Origin: Xanthobacteraceae bacterium
Lineage (GTDB): Bacteria; Pseudomonadota; Alphaproteobacteria; Rhizobiales; Xanthobacteraceae
Length of the DNA: 64,000 bases
Assembly: GCA_009694215.1 (NCBI GenBank)
Contig: SHVN01000003.1
Coordinates: 1 to 64,000, forward strand
Reading direction: 5' to 3'
This document shows, piece by piece, positions 21,444-34,803 of this stretch. A program made the position numbers and the translations under genes. Position 1 is the stretch's first letter, and each line of letters opens with the position of its first letter. Under the pieces are notes generated by a model. That model saw only the letters and a program-made list of their open reading frames with translations. It ran no database searches and was not told the DNA's origin.

Positions 21444-23111
21444 ATGCTGGCCCGGCTCTCGATCCGAGACATCGTGCTGATCGACCGGCTCGACATCGAT
21501 TTCGTGTCGGGCCTCTCGGTGCTGACCGGCGAGACCGGCGCCGGCAAGTCGATCCTGCTCGATGCCTTCGCGCTGGCGCTGGGCGCCCGCGGCGATGCCA
21601 CGCTGGTGCGCCAGGGCATGGAGCAGGGCCAGGTCACCGCGATGTTCGAGCTGCCGGCCAGGCATCCGGCGCGCGCGCAGCTTTCCGACATCGCCGCCGA
21701 CGAGCCCGTGATCCTGCGCCGCGTGCAGTTTTCCGACGGCCGCACCCGCGCCTTCGTCAACGACCAGCCGGTGAGCGTGCAGGCGCTGCAGGCGCTGGGC
21801 GCGGCGCTGGTCGAGATCCATGGCCAGCACGACGCCCGCGCGCTGGTCGATGCCGGAACCCATCGCCATCTGCTCGATGCCTATGGCCGGCTCGAGGACG
21901 ACGCCGCGGCCATCGAAAAGCTCTGGACCGCGCGGCGCGAGGCCCAGGAGGCGGTCGCCCGGCATCGCGCCGATGTCGAGCGCGCGGCGCGCGAGGCGGA
22001 ATGGCTGCGCCACGCGGTCGAGGAACTGACCAAGCTCGCGCCGCAACCCGGCGAGGAGACCGCGCTGGCGGACCGGCGCGCCTCCATGATGCAGGCCGAG
22101 AAGATCGCCGGCGACCTTCGCGACGCCCACGACGCGGTGGCGGGCGCGGCCTCTCCGATCCCTGCGCTCGCCGCGGCGGTGCGGCGGCTGGAGCGCCGCG
22201 GCACCCAGGCGCCGACGTTGGTCGAGCCCGCGGTGAAGGCGCTCGACACGGCGCTGAACGCGCTGGATGAGGCGAGGGGCCATCTCGAGCACGCGCTGCG
22301 GGTCGCCGACCACGACCCGCAGGAGCTGGAGCGCATCGAGGAGCGGTTGTTCGCGCTGCGCGCGGCCGGTCGCAAGTACAATTCGCCGGTCGACGCGCTC
22401 AACGCGCTGGCCGAAAAGTATGTCGCCGATCTCGCATTGATCGACGCCGGCGCCGAGCGGCTGGCGGCGCTGGAGAAGGCGGCGAATGAGGCAGGCACCC
22501 GCTTTGCCGCTGACGCAGCGAGGCTGTCGGCGGCGCGGAAGAAAGCCGCCGAAAAACTCGACAAGTCGGTCAACGGCGAATTGAAGCCGCTCAAGCTCGA
22601 TCGCGCGAAATTCTCCACGCAGATCGACAGCGATCCCGCGGCGGCGGGCCCGAACGGCATCGATCGCGTCGAGTTCTGGGTGCAGACCAACCCGGGCACC
22701 CGCCCGGGGCCGCTGATGAAGGTCGCTTCCGGCGGCGAACTCGCGCGCTTTCTTCTCGCGCTCAAGGTCGTGCTGGCAGATCGCGGCTCCGCGCCGACGC
22801 TCGTATTCGACGAGATCGACACCGGCGTGGGCGGCGCCGTTGCCGACGCTATCGGCGTGCGGCTCGCGCGGCTGGGCGACCGCGTACAGGTGGTCACCGT
22901 CACCCATGCGCCACAGGTCGCCGCGCGCGCCGAGCGGCACTACCTAATCACCAAGGACGCGCTGGAGAAGGGCAAGCGGGTTGCGACGCGCGTCACCGAG
23001 CTTGCCGCCCCGCGCCGCCGCGAGGAGATCGCGCGGATGCTCGCCGGCGCCGAGATCACCGAGGAGGCGCGCGCCGCCGCCGAGAAGCTCATTCGCGCGG
23101 CGGCGGGATAG
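21444..23111 (+). CDS. recN: DNA repair protein RecN
   Basis: SMC-like ATPase: TGETGAGKSILLDA Walker A, EIHGQHDARALVD, ASGGELARFLLALKVV, VFDEIDTGVGG. Confidence 0.93.
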   Translation: MLARLSIRDIVLIDRLDIDFVSGLSVLTGETGAGKSILLDAFALALGARGDATLVRQGMEQGQVTAMFELPARHPARAQLSDIAADEPVILRRVQFSDGRTRAFVNDQPVSVQALQALGAALVEIHGQHDARALVDAGTHRHLLDAYGRLEDDAAAIEKLWTARREAQEAVARHRADVERAAREAEWLRHAVEELTKLAPQPGEETALADRRASMMQAEKIAGDLRDAHDAVAGAASPIPALAAAVRRLERRGTQAPTLVEPAVKALDTALNALDEARGHLEHALRVADHDPQELERIEERLFALRAAGRKYNSPVDALNALAEKYVADLALIDAGAERLAALEKAANEAGTRFAADAARLSAARKKAAEKLDKSVNGELKPLKLDRAKFSTQIDSDPAAAGPNGIDRVEFWVQTNPGTRPGPLMKVASGGELARFLLALKVVLADRGSAPTLVFDEIDTGVGGAVADAIGVRLARLGDRVQVVTVTHAPQVAARAERHYLITKDALEKGKRVATRVTELAAPRRREEIARMLAGAEITEEARAAAEKLIRAAAG

Positions 23112-23218
23112 GCGCTGCTTCGTGCGGTTCATTGCCCCGATCGACCCCTCCAAAGCCATGCCACGATAGGCTAGACTTCGGTGTACGTTGGCGTGGTCCT
23201 GAGCCTTGGGGGGAGGCA

Positions 23219-24200
23219 ATGAGACGGCGCGAATTTCTGGCTGGGCTTGGCGGCGTTGCAGCCGCGTGTCCTGTAGCCGCGCGGGCGCAGCAGGCGAAAA
23301 AACTGTCGACAATAGGATTCCTTGGCGCGACCACGGCGGCTGCCGCCCGTCCCTGGGTGGAGGCTCTTGAGCGACGGCTACGCGAACTGGGATGGGTCGA
23401 AAATCGAACCGTCGCGATCGAATATCGCTGGGCGGACGGTCGCGCCGATCGCTATCCCGAGATCGCTGCCGAACTGGTCCGGATGAAGGTCGACATCATT
23501 GTCACCTTCAACACGCCGGCCATCGCCGCGGCGAAGCAGGCGACGTCCACCATTCCGATCGTCTTCGCGCTGGGGGCAAATCCGGTCGGCACCGGACTGG
23601 TTGCCAGCCTTGCGCGGCCGGGCGGCAATGTCACCGGCCTGTCGACCGTGCATCGGGATCTCATCGGCAAGCGGATCGAGCTGTTGCGCGAAGTCAGTCC
23701 CGGTCTCCGCCGGCTGGCGATCATGGCCAATGTCGGCAATTCCGGCTCCGTGGTTGAGATGCGCGAGGTGCAGGCCGCGGCGCAATCTCTCGGGCTCCAA
23801 ACCTCGATCTTGGAAATCCGGAAGGCGGAGGACATCGAACCTGCCTTGACCGGAATCAAGGGCCAGATCGACGGCCTTTATGTCTCCTCCGATGCGCTCA
23901 TCAACAACGAGCGCGTCCGCATCAACAATATCGCGCTCGGTGCGGGATTAGCGACGATGCACGGCGCGCAGGAATTCGCGCGGGCCGGGGGGGCTTCTGT
24001 CGTACGGGCCGAACTTCGTGGACCTGTTTCGGCGCTCCGGCGACTATGTCGACAAGATTCTGCGTGGAGCCAAGCTGGAGGACCTTCCAGTCGAACAGCC
24101 GGTCCGATTCGATCTCGTCGTGAATCTGAAGACCGCCAAGGCGCTCGGACTCACTGTGCCGCCGACATTGCTTGCGCGCACCGACGAGGTGATCGAGTGA
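23219..24200 (+). pseudogene. ABC transporter substrate-binding protein (TrpX/DUF534-like), frameshifted
   Basis: ORF 23132..24220 carries the first ~250 aa (MRRREFLAGLGGVAAACPVAARAQQ); the C-terminus (FVDLFRRSGDYVDKILRGAKLEDLPVEQPVRFDLVVNLKTAKALGLTVPPTLLARTDEVIE) continues in another frame after a G7 tract at 23987-23993. Confidence 0.8.
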
Positions 24201-24335
24201 CGCGGCGCGACGTCGGCTGAGAAATAGCGGGCCTTGCCGCGAGTCCGATTCCGCCCGGCTTGCATCACCGGCACGTCCAGATATGATTTTCGGAAGGCCG
24301 CACCTTCCACCCGCGTAGCATCGAAATTCCACCGC

Positions 24336-25487
24336 ATGTTCCGTCATGACGCGCCCGCCGAAGCCGAGTTCCGCATGGAGGTGCGGGCATGGCTGGAGGC
24401 TAATCTTCCGCCGGCGCTCCGCGGACGCACGACCCGCCCGCCGCCGGCGGAGCTGATGCCCTGGTATCACACGCTCTCGCGCAAAGGCTGGATCGCCCCG
24501 CACTGGCCCAGGCAATACGGCGGCATGGGCGCCACGCTCAACGAACAGATCATCATGACCGAAGAGCTGGCGCGCGTCGGCGCGCCGCATCTGCCGGTTC
24601 AGGGCCTCAACCACATCGGCCCGATCCTGATGGAGTTCGCGACCGAGGCACAGAAGGCGCAGCATCTGCCGCCCATCATTGAGGGCTCGGTGATCTGGTG
24701 TCAGGGCTATTCCGAGCCGGGTGCGGGCTCCGACCTTGCGAGCCTGTCGACCCGTGCCACGCTGGAGGGCGACTGTTTCGTGGTCAAAGGACACAAGATC
24801 TGGACCACCTGGGCGCATTATTCGGACTGGATGTTCGCGCTCGTTCGCACCGATCCGCAGGCGCAGCCGCGGCAGGCCGGCATCAGCTTCCTGCTGATCG
24901 ATATGCACAGCCCAGGAATCACAGTCAGGCCGATCAAGACGATCGCGGGCGACGATGAGTTCAGCGAGGTGTTCTTCGACGACGTCATTGTGCCCGCCGG
25001 AAACCTGGTCGGGAAGCTGCATGACGGCTGGCGCATCGCCAACGCGCTCCTGGGGCACGAACGGCTCGGGACCTCGAACCCGCAATTCGCTCTGATGGCG
25101 CTGGATCGCATCAAGACGATGGCGCGCGCCTCCGGGGTGATAGTGGACCCGGCGTTCCAGGATCGACTCGCGGCGGCCAGCATCAATGTCACGGCGCTGG
25201 CGGCACTGTTCAGCCATGCGGTGGAATTGACCAACAGCGAGCAAAGCCCGGGGCCGGAATCCTCGATCATCAAGATTTTCGGGTCCGAACTGCTGCAGGC
25301 GCTCAATGAGCTTCTGATCGAGGCGGCGGGCGGCCACGCGGCGGCGGACAGGCCGATCGCGACGGATTTTGGCGAGGTGGATGTGGCGACCCCGTTCCTT
25401 CAGGCGCGGCGCGTGACGATCTACGGCGGCTCGTCGGAAATCCAGCGCAACGTCGTGGCCCGCCGCGTCCTGAACCTGCCGAACTGA
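24336..25487 (+). CDS. acyl-CoA dehydrogenase
   Basis: ACAD motifs (WCQGYSEPGAGSDLASL, YGGSSEIQRNVVARRVL). Confidence 0.88.
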   Translation: MFRHDAPAEAEFRMEVRAWLEANLPPALRGRTTRPPPAELMPWYHTLSRKGWIAPHWPRQYGGMGATLNEQIIMTEELARVGAPHLPVQGLNHIGPILMEFATEAQKAQHLPPIIEGSVIWCQGYSEPGAGSDLASLSTRATLEGDCFVVKGHKIWTTWAHYSDWMFALVRTDPQAQPRQAGISFLLIDMHSPGITVRPIKTIAGDDEFSEVFFDDVIVPAGNLVGKLHDGWRIANALLGHERLGTSNPQFALMALDRIKTMARASGVIVDPAFQDRLAAASINVTALAALFSHAVELTNSEQSPGPESSIIKIFGSELLQALNELLIEAAGGHAAADRPIATDFGEVDVATPFLQARRVTIYGGSSEIQRNVVARRVLNLPN

Positions 25488-25506
25488 AACAGCGCCATAG
25501 GCCGTC

Positions 25507-26601
25507 ATGGACCTGCATCTGACCTCGGAGCAGACTTTGTTGCGCGACAGCGCGGCCAAGTTCATCGCAGCGGCGGGGCCGAAGGTGGCGCGCGGCTTTC
25601 GCGGGCAGGCCCCGGGCTTCGCGCCGGCGCGGCTGCGCGAGTCGGGAGAGCTTGGCTGGCTCGGCATGCTGGTGCCGGATTCCGCCAATGGCCTCGGCCT
25701 CGGCCTCACCGAGCTTGCCCTGGTGCTCGAACAGGCGGGGCGGGGGCTCGTCTGCGAGCCGATCGGGCTCGCGGCGATCTCGGCTGTCGCGCTCGCGCAG
25801 GGACGCACGCCGCATCCGATGCTGGAACGGGCGATGACCGGCGCGGCGCTGGTCGTGCCGGCGCTGCAGGAAGGCGCGTTCGGTGACGACCCGCTTGCGC
25901 CGCGCACCCAAGTTGCGGGAGAGAGCGGCGCGCTTCGTGTCACCGGGACCAAGACCTTCGTGTGCGCCGACGGCGCCGACGGCTTTCTCGTCAGCGCCAG
26001 CGCGCGCGACGGGCCTGAGCTTTGCTATGTGGCGCGCAACGCGCCAGGCTGCACGCTGTCGGCGACGCAGACCGTGGATGGCCGCAAGCTTTCGACGCTC
26101 AGTCTCAAGGATGCGCCGGCCGATCTCGTGCCGTCGCGCCAGTCATCGCGGAACGCGGTGGACGCGCTGCACAATCTCGCGCTGTTCGCGCTGTCCGCCG
26201 AACTGCTCGGCGTGATGGAAAAGGCGCAGGAGATCACGTTCGACTACCTTCGCATCCGAAAGCAGTTCGGCAAGCTGATCGGCAGCTTTCAGGCGCTGCA
26301 GCACAAGGCGGTGGACATCTACATCAAGACCGAGGCCCTGCGGTCGCTGGTGTTCCAGATCGCGGCTAACAATGACCCCTATCGCATCGATCCCGCTCTG
26401 GCCGCCGCCGCCAAGGCCAAGGCGTCGGAAGACGCCCTGACCGTCACCCAGGCCTGCATCCAGCTTCACGGCGGGATCGGATTCACCGACGAGCACGACA
26501 TCGGCCTCTATCTCAAGCGGGCGATGCTGCTGTCGTCGCTGTTCGGCAACGCGGCGGCGCAGCGGCGGCGCTATGTCGCCATCGCCGGCCTGACGGCGTA
26601 G
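25507..26601 (+). CDS. acyl-CoA dehydrogenase
   Basis: ACAD family C-terminal motifs (RKQFGKLIGSFQALQHKAVD, QLHGGIGFTDEHDIGLYLKRA); follows another ACAD. Confidence 0.86.
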   Translation: MDLHLTSEQTLLRDSAAKFIAAAGPKVARGFRGQAPGFAPARLRESGELGWLGMLVPDSANGLGLGLTELALVLEQAGRGLVCEPIGLAAISAVALAQGRTPHPMLERAMTGAALVVPALQEGAFGDDPLAPRTQVAGESGALRVTGTKTFVCADGADGFLVSASARDGPELCYVARNAPGCTLSATQTVDGRKLSTLSLKDAPADLVPSRQSSRNAVDALHNLALFALSAELLGVMEKAQEITFDYLRIRKQFGKLIGSFQALQHKAVDIYIKTEALRSLVFQIAANNDPYRIDPALAAAAKAKASEDALTVTQACIQLHGGIGFTDEHDIGLYLKRAMLLSSLFGNAAAQRRRYVAIAGLTA

Positions 26602-29973
<3,372 letters not shown>

Positions 29974-29974
29974 T

Positions 29975-30066
29975 TGTCATGCCCGCGAAGGCGGGCATCC
30001 AGTATGCCCGGCGTCCATCTCCTGCGATCTCGGTTACTGGATCGTCCGCCTTCGCGGACGATGGCA
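29975..30066. repeat. paired-hairpin intergenic palindromic repeat, copy 4
   Basis: TGTCATGCCCGCGAAGGCGGGCATCCAGTA ... TTACTGGATCGTCCGCCTTCGCGGACGATGGCA, between convergent ligA and the SBP gene. Confidence 0.85.
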
Positions 30067-30077
30067 GACCAAATTTT

Positions 30078-31136
30078 CTACCGCACCCCGCCCTTGTTCA
30101 CCGGCGGGCCGGTGTAGCCTTCCATGCGCTTTCGCAATTCGGCGATCAATTTGTCGTCGACCATGAACTCCCGGTAGTTGTTCGCGATCTTGTACGAGGT
30201 GAGCGGCTTGAAGCCCTCCGGCGGCGGCACGTCGGCGCGCGAGGAGAACGTGCCGAGACGGCTCTGCTGTTCCTTGGCCAGATACCAGGAGAGATAGAGC
30301 TTGGCGGCGTTCGGATGCGGCGCGTCCTTGAAGATGCCGCCGGTGGCGGTGAACACCGGCACCAGGTCTTCCGCCGGCCACGCTACCTCCAGTTTGCCCT
30401 GTCGCTTGAAATCCCACACTGATGACGATGCATCGAGCGTGACGATGTTCTCGCCCGAGGCCACGCTCCGCGCCACCGGCAGATGGCCCTGCACGTAGTT
30501 CGGCTTGTTCGCGGTGTACTTGTCCATCCAGCCCCAGCCGTATTTCTGCACGATGAGGTGGAACAGATAGAGCGCGGCGTCGTCGTCGGCCGGATAGACG
30601 CTGATCATCTTGCCGGCGAACATGGGCTTGAGGAAATCCAGTGCCGACTTCGGCGCGTCCTCGGGCTTCACCGCCGCGGTGTTGTAGGCGTAGGTCAGCG
30701 CGTTGGCGGAGAATGCCATGTAGGCGCCGTCCTCGTCGCGAAGGTTCGGCAGCACCTGATCGAAGCCGTCGGGCTTGAAGTTCAGGAGCTTGCCCTGCTT
30801 CTTCCAGGCGACGAAGTCCTGCACGGTCTGGAAGAACGCCATGTCGACCGCGAGCTTCTTCTCGGCCATCTGCTTTTCGAGCTGCTCGTTCAGCACATTG
30901 CTGAAGCCGCCGGTCACCTTCACCTCGATGCCGGGGAACTGCTGCATGAACAACTTGGCGCGGTTCTCGTGCGGCACGGCCGGTCCGCCGGAATAGAACA
31001 CCAGTTCTTTCTCGGCCTTGGCCTTCTCGTAAATCTCGGCGAGAGTTTCGGCGCCTGCGCCGGTTGTCGTGAGCGGCAGCGCGAAGGCCAGTGCCAGGCT
31101 TGCGGACAGGAGCCGCATTACGGTCGGTTTTGTCAT
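30078..31136 (-). CDS. ABC transporter substrate-binding protein (Fe3+/polyamine-type)
   Basis: Signal peptide plus EIYEKAKAEKELVFYSGGP and typical extracellular solute-binding fold sequence. Confidence 0.78.
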   Translation of the reverse strand: MTKPTVMRLLSASLALAFALPLTTTGAGAETLAEIYEKAKAEKELVFYSGGPAVPHENRAKLFMQQFPGIEVKVTGGFSNVLNEQLEKQMAEKKLAVDMAFFQTVQDFVAWKKQGKLLNFKPDGFDQVLPNLRDEDGAYMAFSANALTYAYNTAAVKPEDAPKSALDFLKPMFAGKMISVYPADDDAALYLFHLIVQKYGWGWMDKYTANKPNYVQGHLPVARSVASGENIVTLDASSSVWDFKRQGKLEVAWPAEDLVPVFTATGGIFKDAPHPNAAKLYLSWYLAKEQQSRLGTFSSRADVPPPEGFKPLTSYKIANNYREFMVDDKLIAELRKRMEGYTGPPVNKGGVR

Positions 31137-31196
31137 CGCGTTTCCCCGTCGTTTGTTGATGCCACGATAGACCACGCGCGGGGGGGAGGGGAGGGT

Positions 31197-32444
31197 CTAG
31201 GGCCGCCGCACCAAGAGCGCGAACCCGGCTGCCAGCGCCGCGACCAGCGCGGCCAGAAGCAGCGCCATCGGCACGGCGGTGGCGGATTCCGCGAGCAGCG
31301 TGCCGGCGTATTGCGTGACCGCGGCGCCGAGCGCCATCTGGGTGAAGCCGGTGATGCCCGCCGCGGTGCCCGCGGCCTGAGGGCGGATGCTGACCGCGCC
31401 GGCGATCGCGCCGGGCAGCAGCAGGCCGTTGCCGAACGAGATGATCAGTTGCGGCCCGAATACGATGATTGGCCCCCAGGCCATCGCGTAGGCGGCGAGC
31501 GCCAATGCGAGGGCCGCGCCGGCCATCTCCATGCCGATGCCCCACCAGATCAGCCTGTCGATGCCGACGCGGGTCGACAGGCGGGAGGCGCCGAAATTGC
31601 CGGCCATGTATCCGACCGACGAGATCGCGAACCAGACGCCGTATTCGGCCGAGCTGCGCTCCATCAAGGTGATGATGACGTGCGGCCCGCCGCCGAGGAA
31701 CGCAAAGAACGTCGCCGAGCCGAACGAGCCGGCGCAGACGTAGCCCGCGAACCTGGCGCTCTTGGTCAGTGCTGCGAGATCGCGGAAGAAGCCCTGCGGC
31801 GCGCCGGGCGGCGCGTTCAGCCCGCGCGTCTCCGGCAGCGCGAAAGCGGCCCATGTCACCACCATCGCGCTGGTGATGGCGGTGAACAGGAAGATCGATT
31901 CCCAGCCGAACGCCGTGTCGAGTAACCCGCCGATCAGCGGACCCAGCGTCGGCACCACCACCATGACGGTCGCCACGAGCCCGATCATCGCCGCGGCGCG
32001 GTTCCTGTCGAACAGATCGCGGATGATGGCGCGGCTGACGACGATGCCGGCGGAGGCGCCGAACGCTTGCAGCACGCGCGCCAGGATCAGGCTGCCGGCT
32101 GTGGCCATGGCGATGGCCAGCACGCTCGCCGCGGCGGTGAGCGCGAGGCCGGCCAGCATCACCGGGCGGCGGCCGAAGCGGTCCGACAGGGGTCCCATCA
32201 CGAGCTGCCCCGCGGCGAGCGCCAGCAGATAGACCGAGACGGTGAGCTGAATCGTGGCGACGTCGGAAGCAAGCCGATTGGCCATCTCCGGCAGCGCCGG
32301 CACCACGATGTTGAGCGTGGTCGGGCCAATGGCGGTCATCGCCATCAGCAGAAGGAGGAGGCCCCACGGCTTTGTGTCGGAAGGCTTTGCGGCGTCGGCG
32401 GCGCGCGGCTGGTCGTGCAGTCGTTTGGCGCCGATGTCGTTCAC
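31197..32444 (-). CDS. MFS transporter, Bcr/CflA drug-resistance type
   Basis: 12-TM MFS with MGPLSDRFGRRPVMLAG motif. Confidence 0.85.
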   Translation of the reverse strand: MNDIGAKRLHDQPRAADAAKPSDTKPWGLLLLLMAMTAIGPTTLNIVVPALPEMANRLASDVATIQLTVSVYLLALAAGQLVMGPLSDRFGRRPVMLAGLALTAAASVLAIAMATAGSLILARVLQAFGASAGIVVSRAIIRDLFDRNRAAAMIGLVATVMVVVPTLGPLIGGLLDTAFGWESIFLFTAITSAMVVTWAAFALPETRGLNAPPGAPQGFFRDLAALTKSARFAGYVCAGSFGSATFFAFLGGGPHVIITLMERSSAEYGVWFAISSVGYMAGNFGASRLSTRVGIDRLIWWGIGMEMAGAALALALAAYAMAWGPIIVFGPQLIISFGNGLLLPGAIAGAVSIRPQAAGTAAGITGFTQMALGAAVTQYAGTLLAESATAVPMALLLAALVAALAAGFALLVRRP

Positions 32445-32453
32445 GCAGACCCT

Positions 32454-34286
32454 TCAGCCCTGCCCGAGCGGCCGGGTCGCGGCGGCGAGCCAGACCTTGG
32501 TCGCATCGTCGACCAGCGGCCCCAGCGTCTGCGCCACCCGCGCGTGATAGGCGTCGAGCCAGGACACCTCGCCCGCGTCGAGCAGTCCTTGCTCGATCAG
32601 CCGCCGGTCGATCGGGGCGAACGTCAGCGTCTCGAAGGCGTTGAGCGGTTTCTCCGCGCCCGCGATCTTCGGGCCCTCCACCACCAAAACCAGGTTCTCG
32701 ATGCGGATGCCGTATTCGCCGGCTTTGTAATAGCCCGGCTCGTTCGACAGGATCATGCCGCGCTTGAGCGCGGTGTTGCCGAGCTTGGAAATGCGCGCCG
32801 GGCCTTCGTGCACCGACAGATAGCTGCCGACGCCGTGGCCGGTGCCGTGCTCGAAGTCGAGGCCGTGCGCCCACAGCGCCTGGCGCGCGAACGGGTCGAG
32901 TTGGGCGCCCGCGGTGCCGTCGGGGAATACCGCGCGGGCGATGGCGATGTGGCCCTTGAGCACCAGCGTGAAGCGCTCGCGCATCTCCGGCGTCGGTTGG
33001 CCCACCGCGACAGTGCGGGTGATGTCGGTGGTGCCGTCTTCGTACTGTCCACCGGAGTCGATCAAAAATAATTCGCCCGGCGCGATGGTGCGGTTGGTCG
33101 ATCGCGTCACGCGGTAATGCACGATGGCGCCGTCCGGCCCCGCGCCGGAGATGCTCGGGAACGACACGTCCTTGAGCAGCCCCGTGTCGCGGCGGAAGCT
33201 CTCCAGCGCCTCGACCGCGCCGATCTCGGTGAGTTGTCCTTTCGGCGCCTCGCGGTCGAGCCAGGCGAGGAAGCGCGTCACCGCCGCGCCGTCACGCATA
33301 TGCGCGGCGCGCGCGCCTTCGATCTCTACCGGATTCTTGACCGCCTTCATCATGGCGATCGGGTCGAGCCCGCGCGTCACCTTGCCGCCGGCGTCATTGA
33401 TGATGCGCGACAGTGCATCCGCGCCGGTTGCCTGGTCGAGCCGTATGGTGCGTTGCGCGGAGCCGAGCGTCTTGAGATCGCTGATGAAGGCTGAGGGCTC
33501 GCGCACCTCGGTCGCCTCTTCGAGCTTCTGGCGGACCGCGTTGGTGAGCTTGCCGCCCTCGATGTAGAGCGCCGGCCGCCCCTCCTTCGGCACGATGGCG
33601 AAGGCGAGCGGCAGCGGCGTGTGCGCGACGTCTGCGCCGCGGATGTTGAAGGTCCAGGCCACGGCGTGCGGGTCGGAGATCACCAGCGCGTCCGCGCGCA
33701 GGGAGGTTATCTCCGCACGGATCTTGTCGAGCTTGGCGCTCGTGGCCTCGCCGGCGAAGCGCAGATCGTGCAGCACCACCGGCCCGAGCGGTGGCGCCGG
33801 CCGGCCGGTCCAGATCGCGTCGATTGGATTGGGCTCGGCCGGGGATAGCGTCGCGCCGGCCGTGGCGCAGGCGCGCGCGAGCCGTTCCGCCCCCTCGGCG
33901 GTGTGCAGCCAGGGGTCATAGCCGAGCACCGTGTTCGCGGCCATGTTCTGCTCGATCCATCGCTCCGGCGGCGTGTCGGCGAGCGGTACGATCGTCAACA
34001 CGGTTGCGTCCACCTGGTCGCGGGCCTGCAGCGTGTAGCGGCCATCAACGAACAGCGCCGCCTTGTCGGCCAGCACCACGGTGACCCCCGCCGAGCCGGT
34101 GAAGCCGGTCAGCCACGCGAGCCGCTCCTCGGAGGGCGGGACGTATTCGTTCTGGTGGCGGTTGGCACGAGGCAGGATGAAGCCGGCATGCCCGCTCCGA
34201 GCCAGTTCGGCGCGCAGTGCCTGGACGCGGGGCCCGGTCTGCGCCGGTTGCGGGTCGTCGAACGACTGAAAACGGGCCTCGAACAT
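32454..34286 (-). CDS. pepP: Xaa-Pro aminopeptidase (M24B)
   Basis: Creatinase-like N-terminal domains and metallopeptidase motifs (FLIDSGGQYEDGTTDITRTV, HGTGHGVGSYLSVHEGP, LSNEPGYY). Confidence 0.88.
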   Translation of the reverse strand: MFEARFQSFDDPQPAQTGPRVQALRAELARSGHAGFILPRANRHQNEYVPPSEERLAWLTGFTGSAGVTVVLADKAALFVDGRYTLQARDQVDATVLTIVPLADTPPERWIEQNMAANTVLGYDPWLHTAEGAERLARACATAGATLSPAEPNPIDAIWTGRPAPPLGPVVLHDLRFAGEATSAKLDKIRAEITSLRADALVISDPHAVAWTFNIRGADVAHTPLPLAFAIVPKEGRPALYIEGGKLTNAVRQKLEEATEVREPSAFISDLKTLGSAQRTIRLDQATGADALSRIINDAGGKVTRGLDPIAMMKAVKNPVEIEGARAAHMRDGAAVTRFLAWLDREAPKGQLTEIGAVEALESFRRDTGLLKDVSFPSISGAGPDGAIVHYRVTRSTNRTIAPGELFLIDSGGQYEDGTTDITRTVAVGQPTPEMRERFTLVLKGHIAIARAVFPDGTAGAQLDPFARQALWAHGLDFEHGTGHGVGSYLSVHEGPARISKLGNTALKRGMILSNEPGYYKAGEYGIRIENLVLVVEGPKIAGAEKPLNAFETLTFAPIDRRLIEQGLLDAGEVSWLDAYHARVAQTLGPLVDDATKVWLAAATRPLGQG

Positions 34287-34803
34287 CGCCGCAATCTATG
34301 GGTCGGGGCAGGGACGGGCAATTGCGCGCCCGGCGGCACGGCCTGCGGCTGCCGCGCGAGCTGGAAGAAGCCGGCTGGAAGATCAACGAGCGGAACGAGG
34401 ACTCGCTGCCGTTCGTGCGGTGAAGCGCCGATTGCGGCCCACGGCCCTGCAGCCACGTCAAAATGACCACCATCGCCTGGCTTGGTAAAACCGGCCTGCG
34501 ATCGATTTCATGTTCACAATCAGTTGGTTATGCGGTTGGCTGCAACATTATGCAGCAAGGGCAATGGACCTATGCTCCATTGCCGACGCTGATGGGGCTT
34601 CGAATCACTATTATGTTGCAGCGCGGGAGTTGTTGGAATCGGTAGTGGGAGCGCCCGCTGCGTCAGGATAACTACATGGCTACGCTTACATTCAGTGGCT
34701 GCAAGCCATCCAATTCGGTGCCCCGGCGCGGCATCCTGCTGCGCTGGCTGGATACGCTCGCGGAGCGGCAGATGCGCCATTCGCTGAGCCTCATCAACCG
34801 GAC

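Noticed and set aside
30034-32874. 946-aa minus ORF across SBP, MFS and pepP
   Set aside because: Out-of-frame read of three well-supported minus-strand genes.
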